This document shows, in pieces, positions 5,310-5,337 of a stretch of DNA of 5,337 bases. The DNA is taken from assembly GCA_022758935.1 (NCBI GenBank), contig JAEMQG010000135.1:1-5337 (forward strand), given 5' to 3'. The notes under the pieces are model-generated. The model did not search any database and was not told the DNA's origin. It saw only the letters and a list, made by a program, of their open reading frames with translations. The DNA is from Candidatus Nitrosopumilus sp. GTDB lineage: Archaea; Thermoproteota; Nitrososphaeria; Nitrososphaerales; Nitrosopumilaceae. The position numbers and the translations under genes are program-made. Position 1 is the first letter of the stretch, and every line of letters starts with the position of its first letter.

Positions 5310-5337
5310 ATGAAAACATCAGTAACAAACCCAAAAA
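5310..5337 (+). CDS. Start of a truncated gene (9 codons visible)
   Basis: An ATG begins MKTSVTNPK, and the frame is still open at the window end. TATA-like sequences at 5268-5275 (ATTTAATC) and 5279-5286 (CCTTATCT) lie ~39 and ~27 bases before the ATG, and there is no Shine-Dalgarno site, matching the leaderless pattern of the other genes here. Too little is visible to suggest a product. Confidence 0.4.

Overview
The window is strongly AT-rich and looks like a chromosomal segment of an archaeon. It most resembles a marine ammonia-oxidising Nitrososphaerota (Nitrosopumilus-type). The grounds are a Rad50-type ATPase with a CxxC zinc hook, TATA-like boxes about 25-28 bases ahead of start codons that lack Shine-Dalgarno sites (the leaderless archaeal arrangement), and a secreted protein with a Cys-rich motif (C...GSPACVKPET...L.ERGW) that I remember from thaumarchaeal exported proteins. 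The lineage is inference; no rRNA or other marker gene is present.

Layout. Positions 1-1932 (+) hold the C-terminal four-fifths or so of a Rad50/SbcC-like DNA-repair ATPase. It is open at the left edge, so its Walker A lobe lies outside the window. Positions 1933-2386 are mostly non-coding, with an AT-only tract, a possible leaderless 62-codon membrane ORF and, on the minus strand, a short GC-rich stretch that resembles a decayed IS200/IS605 (TnpB) right end.

Positions 3756-2387 (-) form a compact three-gene operon: a 161-aa helical protein, a 102-aa protein with two membrane segments, and a 176-aa helical protein. The two soluble proteins share a recurring unit (about L-K-x-x-G-V followed by an amphipathic helix). 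They look like diverged paralogues built from repeats, flanking a small membrane protein. This is the least explained and most interesting part of the window. A membrane-associated helical assembly is a reasonable guess, but no function can be assigned.

Positions 3757-4234 are intergenic and carry the divergent promoters of the operon and of the next gene. Positions 4235-5062 (+) encode an exported 275-aa protein with a signal peptide, six cysteines and a PepSY-like C-terminal region. Positions 5063-5337 contain T-rich terminator-like tracts, a weak 36-codon minus-strand ORF, and the first nine codons of a plus-strand gene cut by the window end.

No tRNA, rRNA, CRISPR array or intact mobile element is visible.
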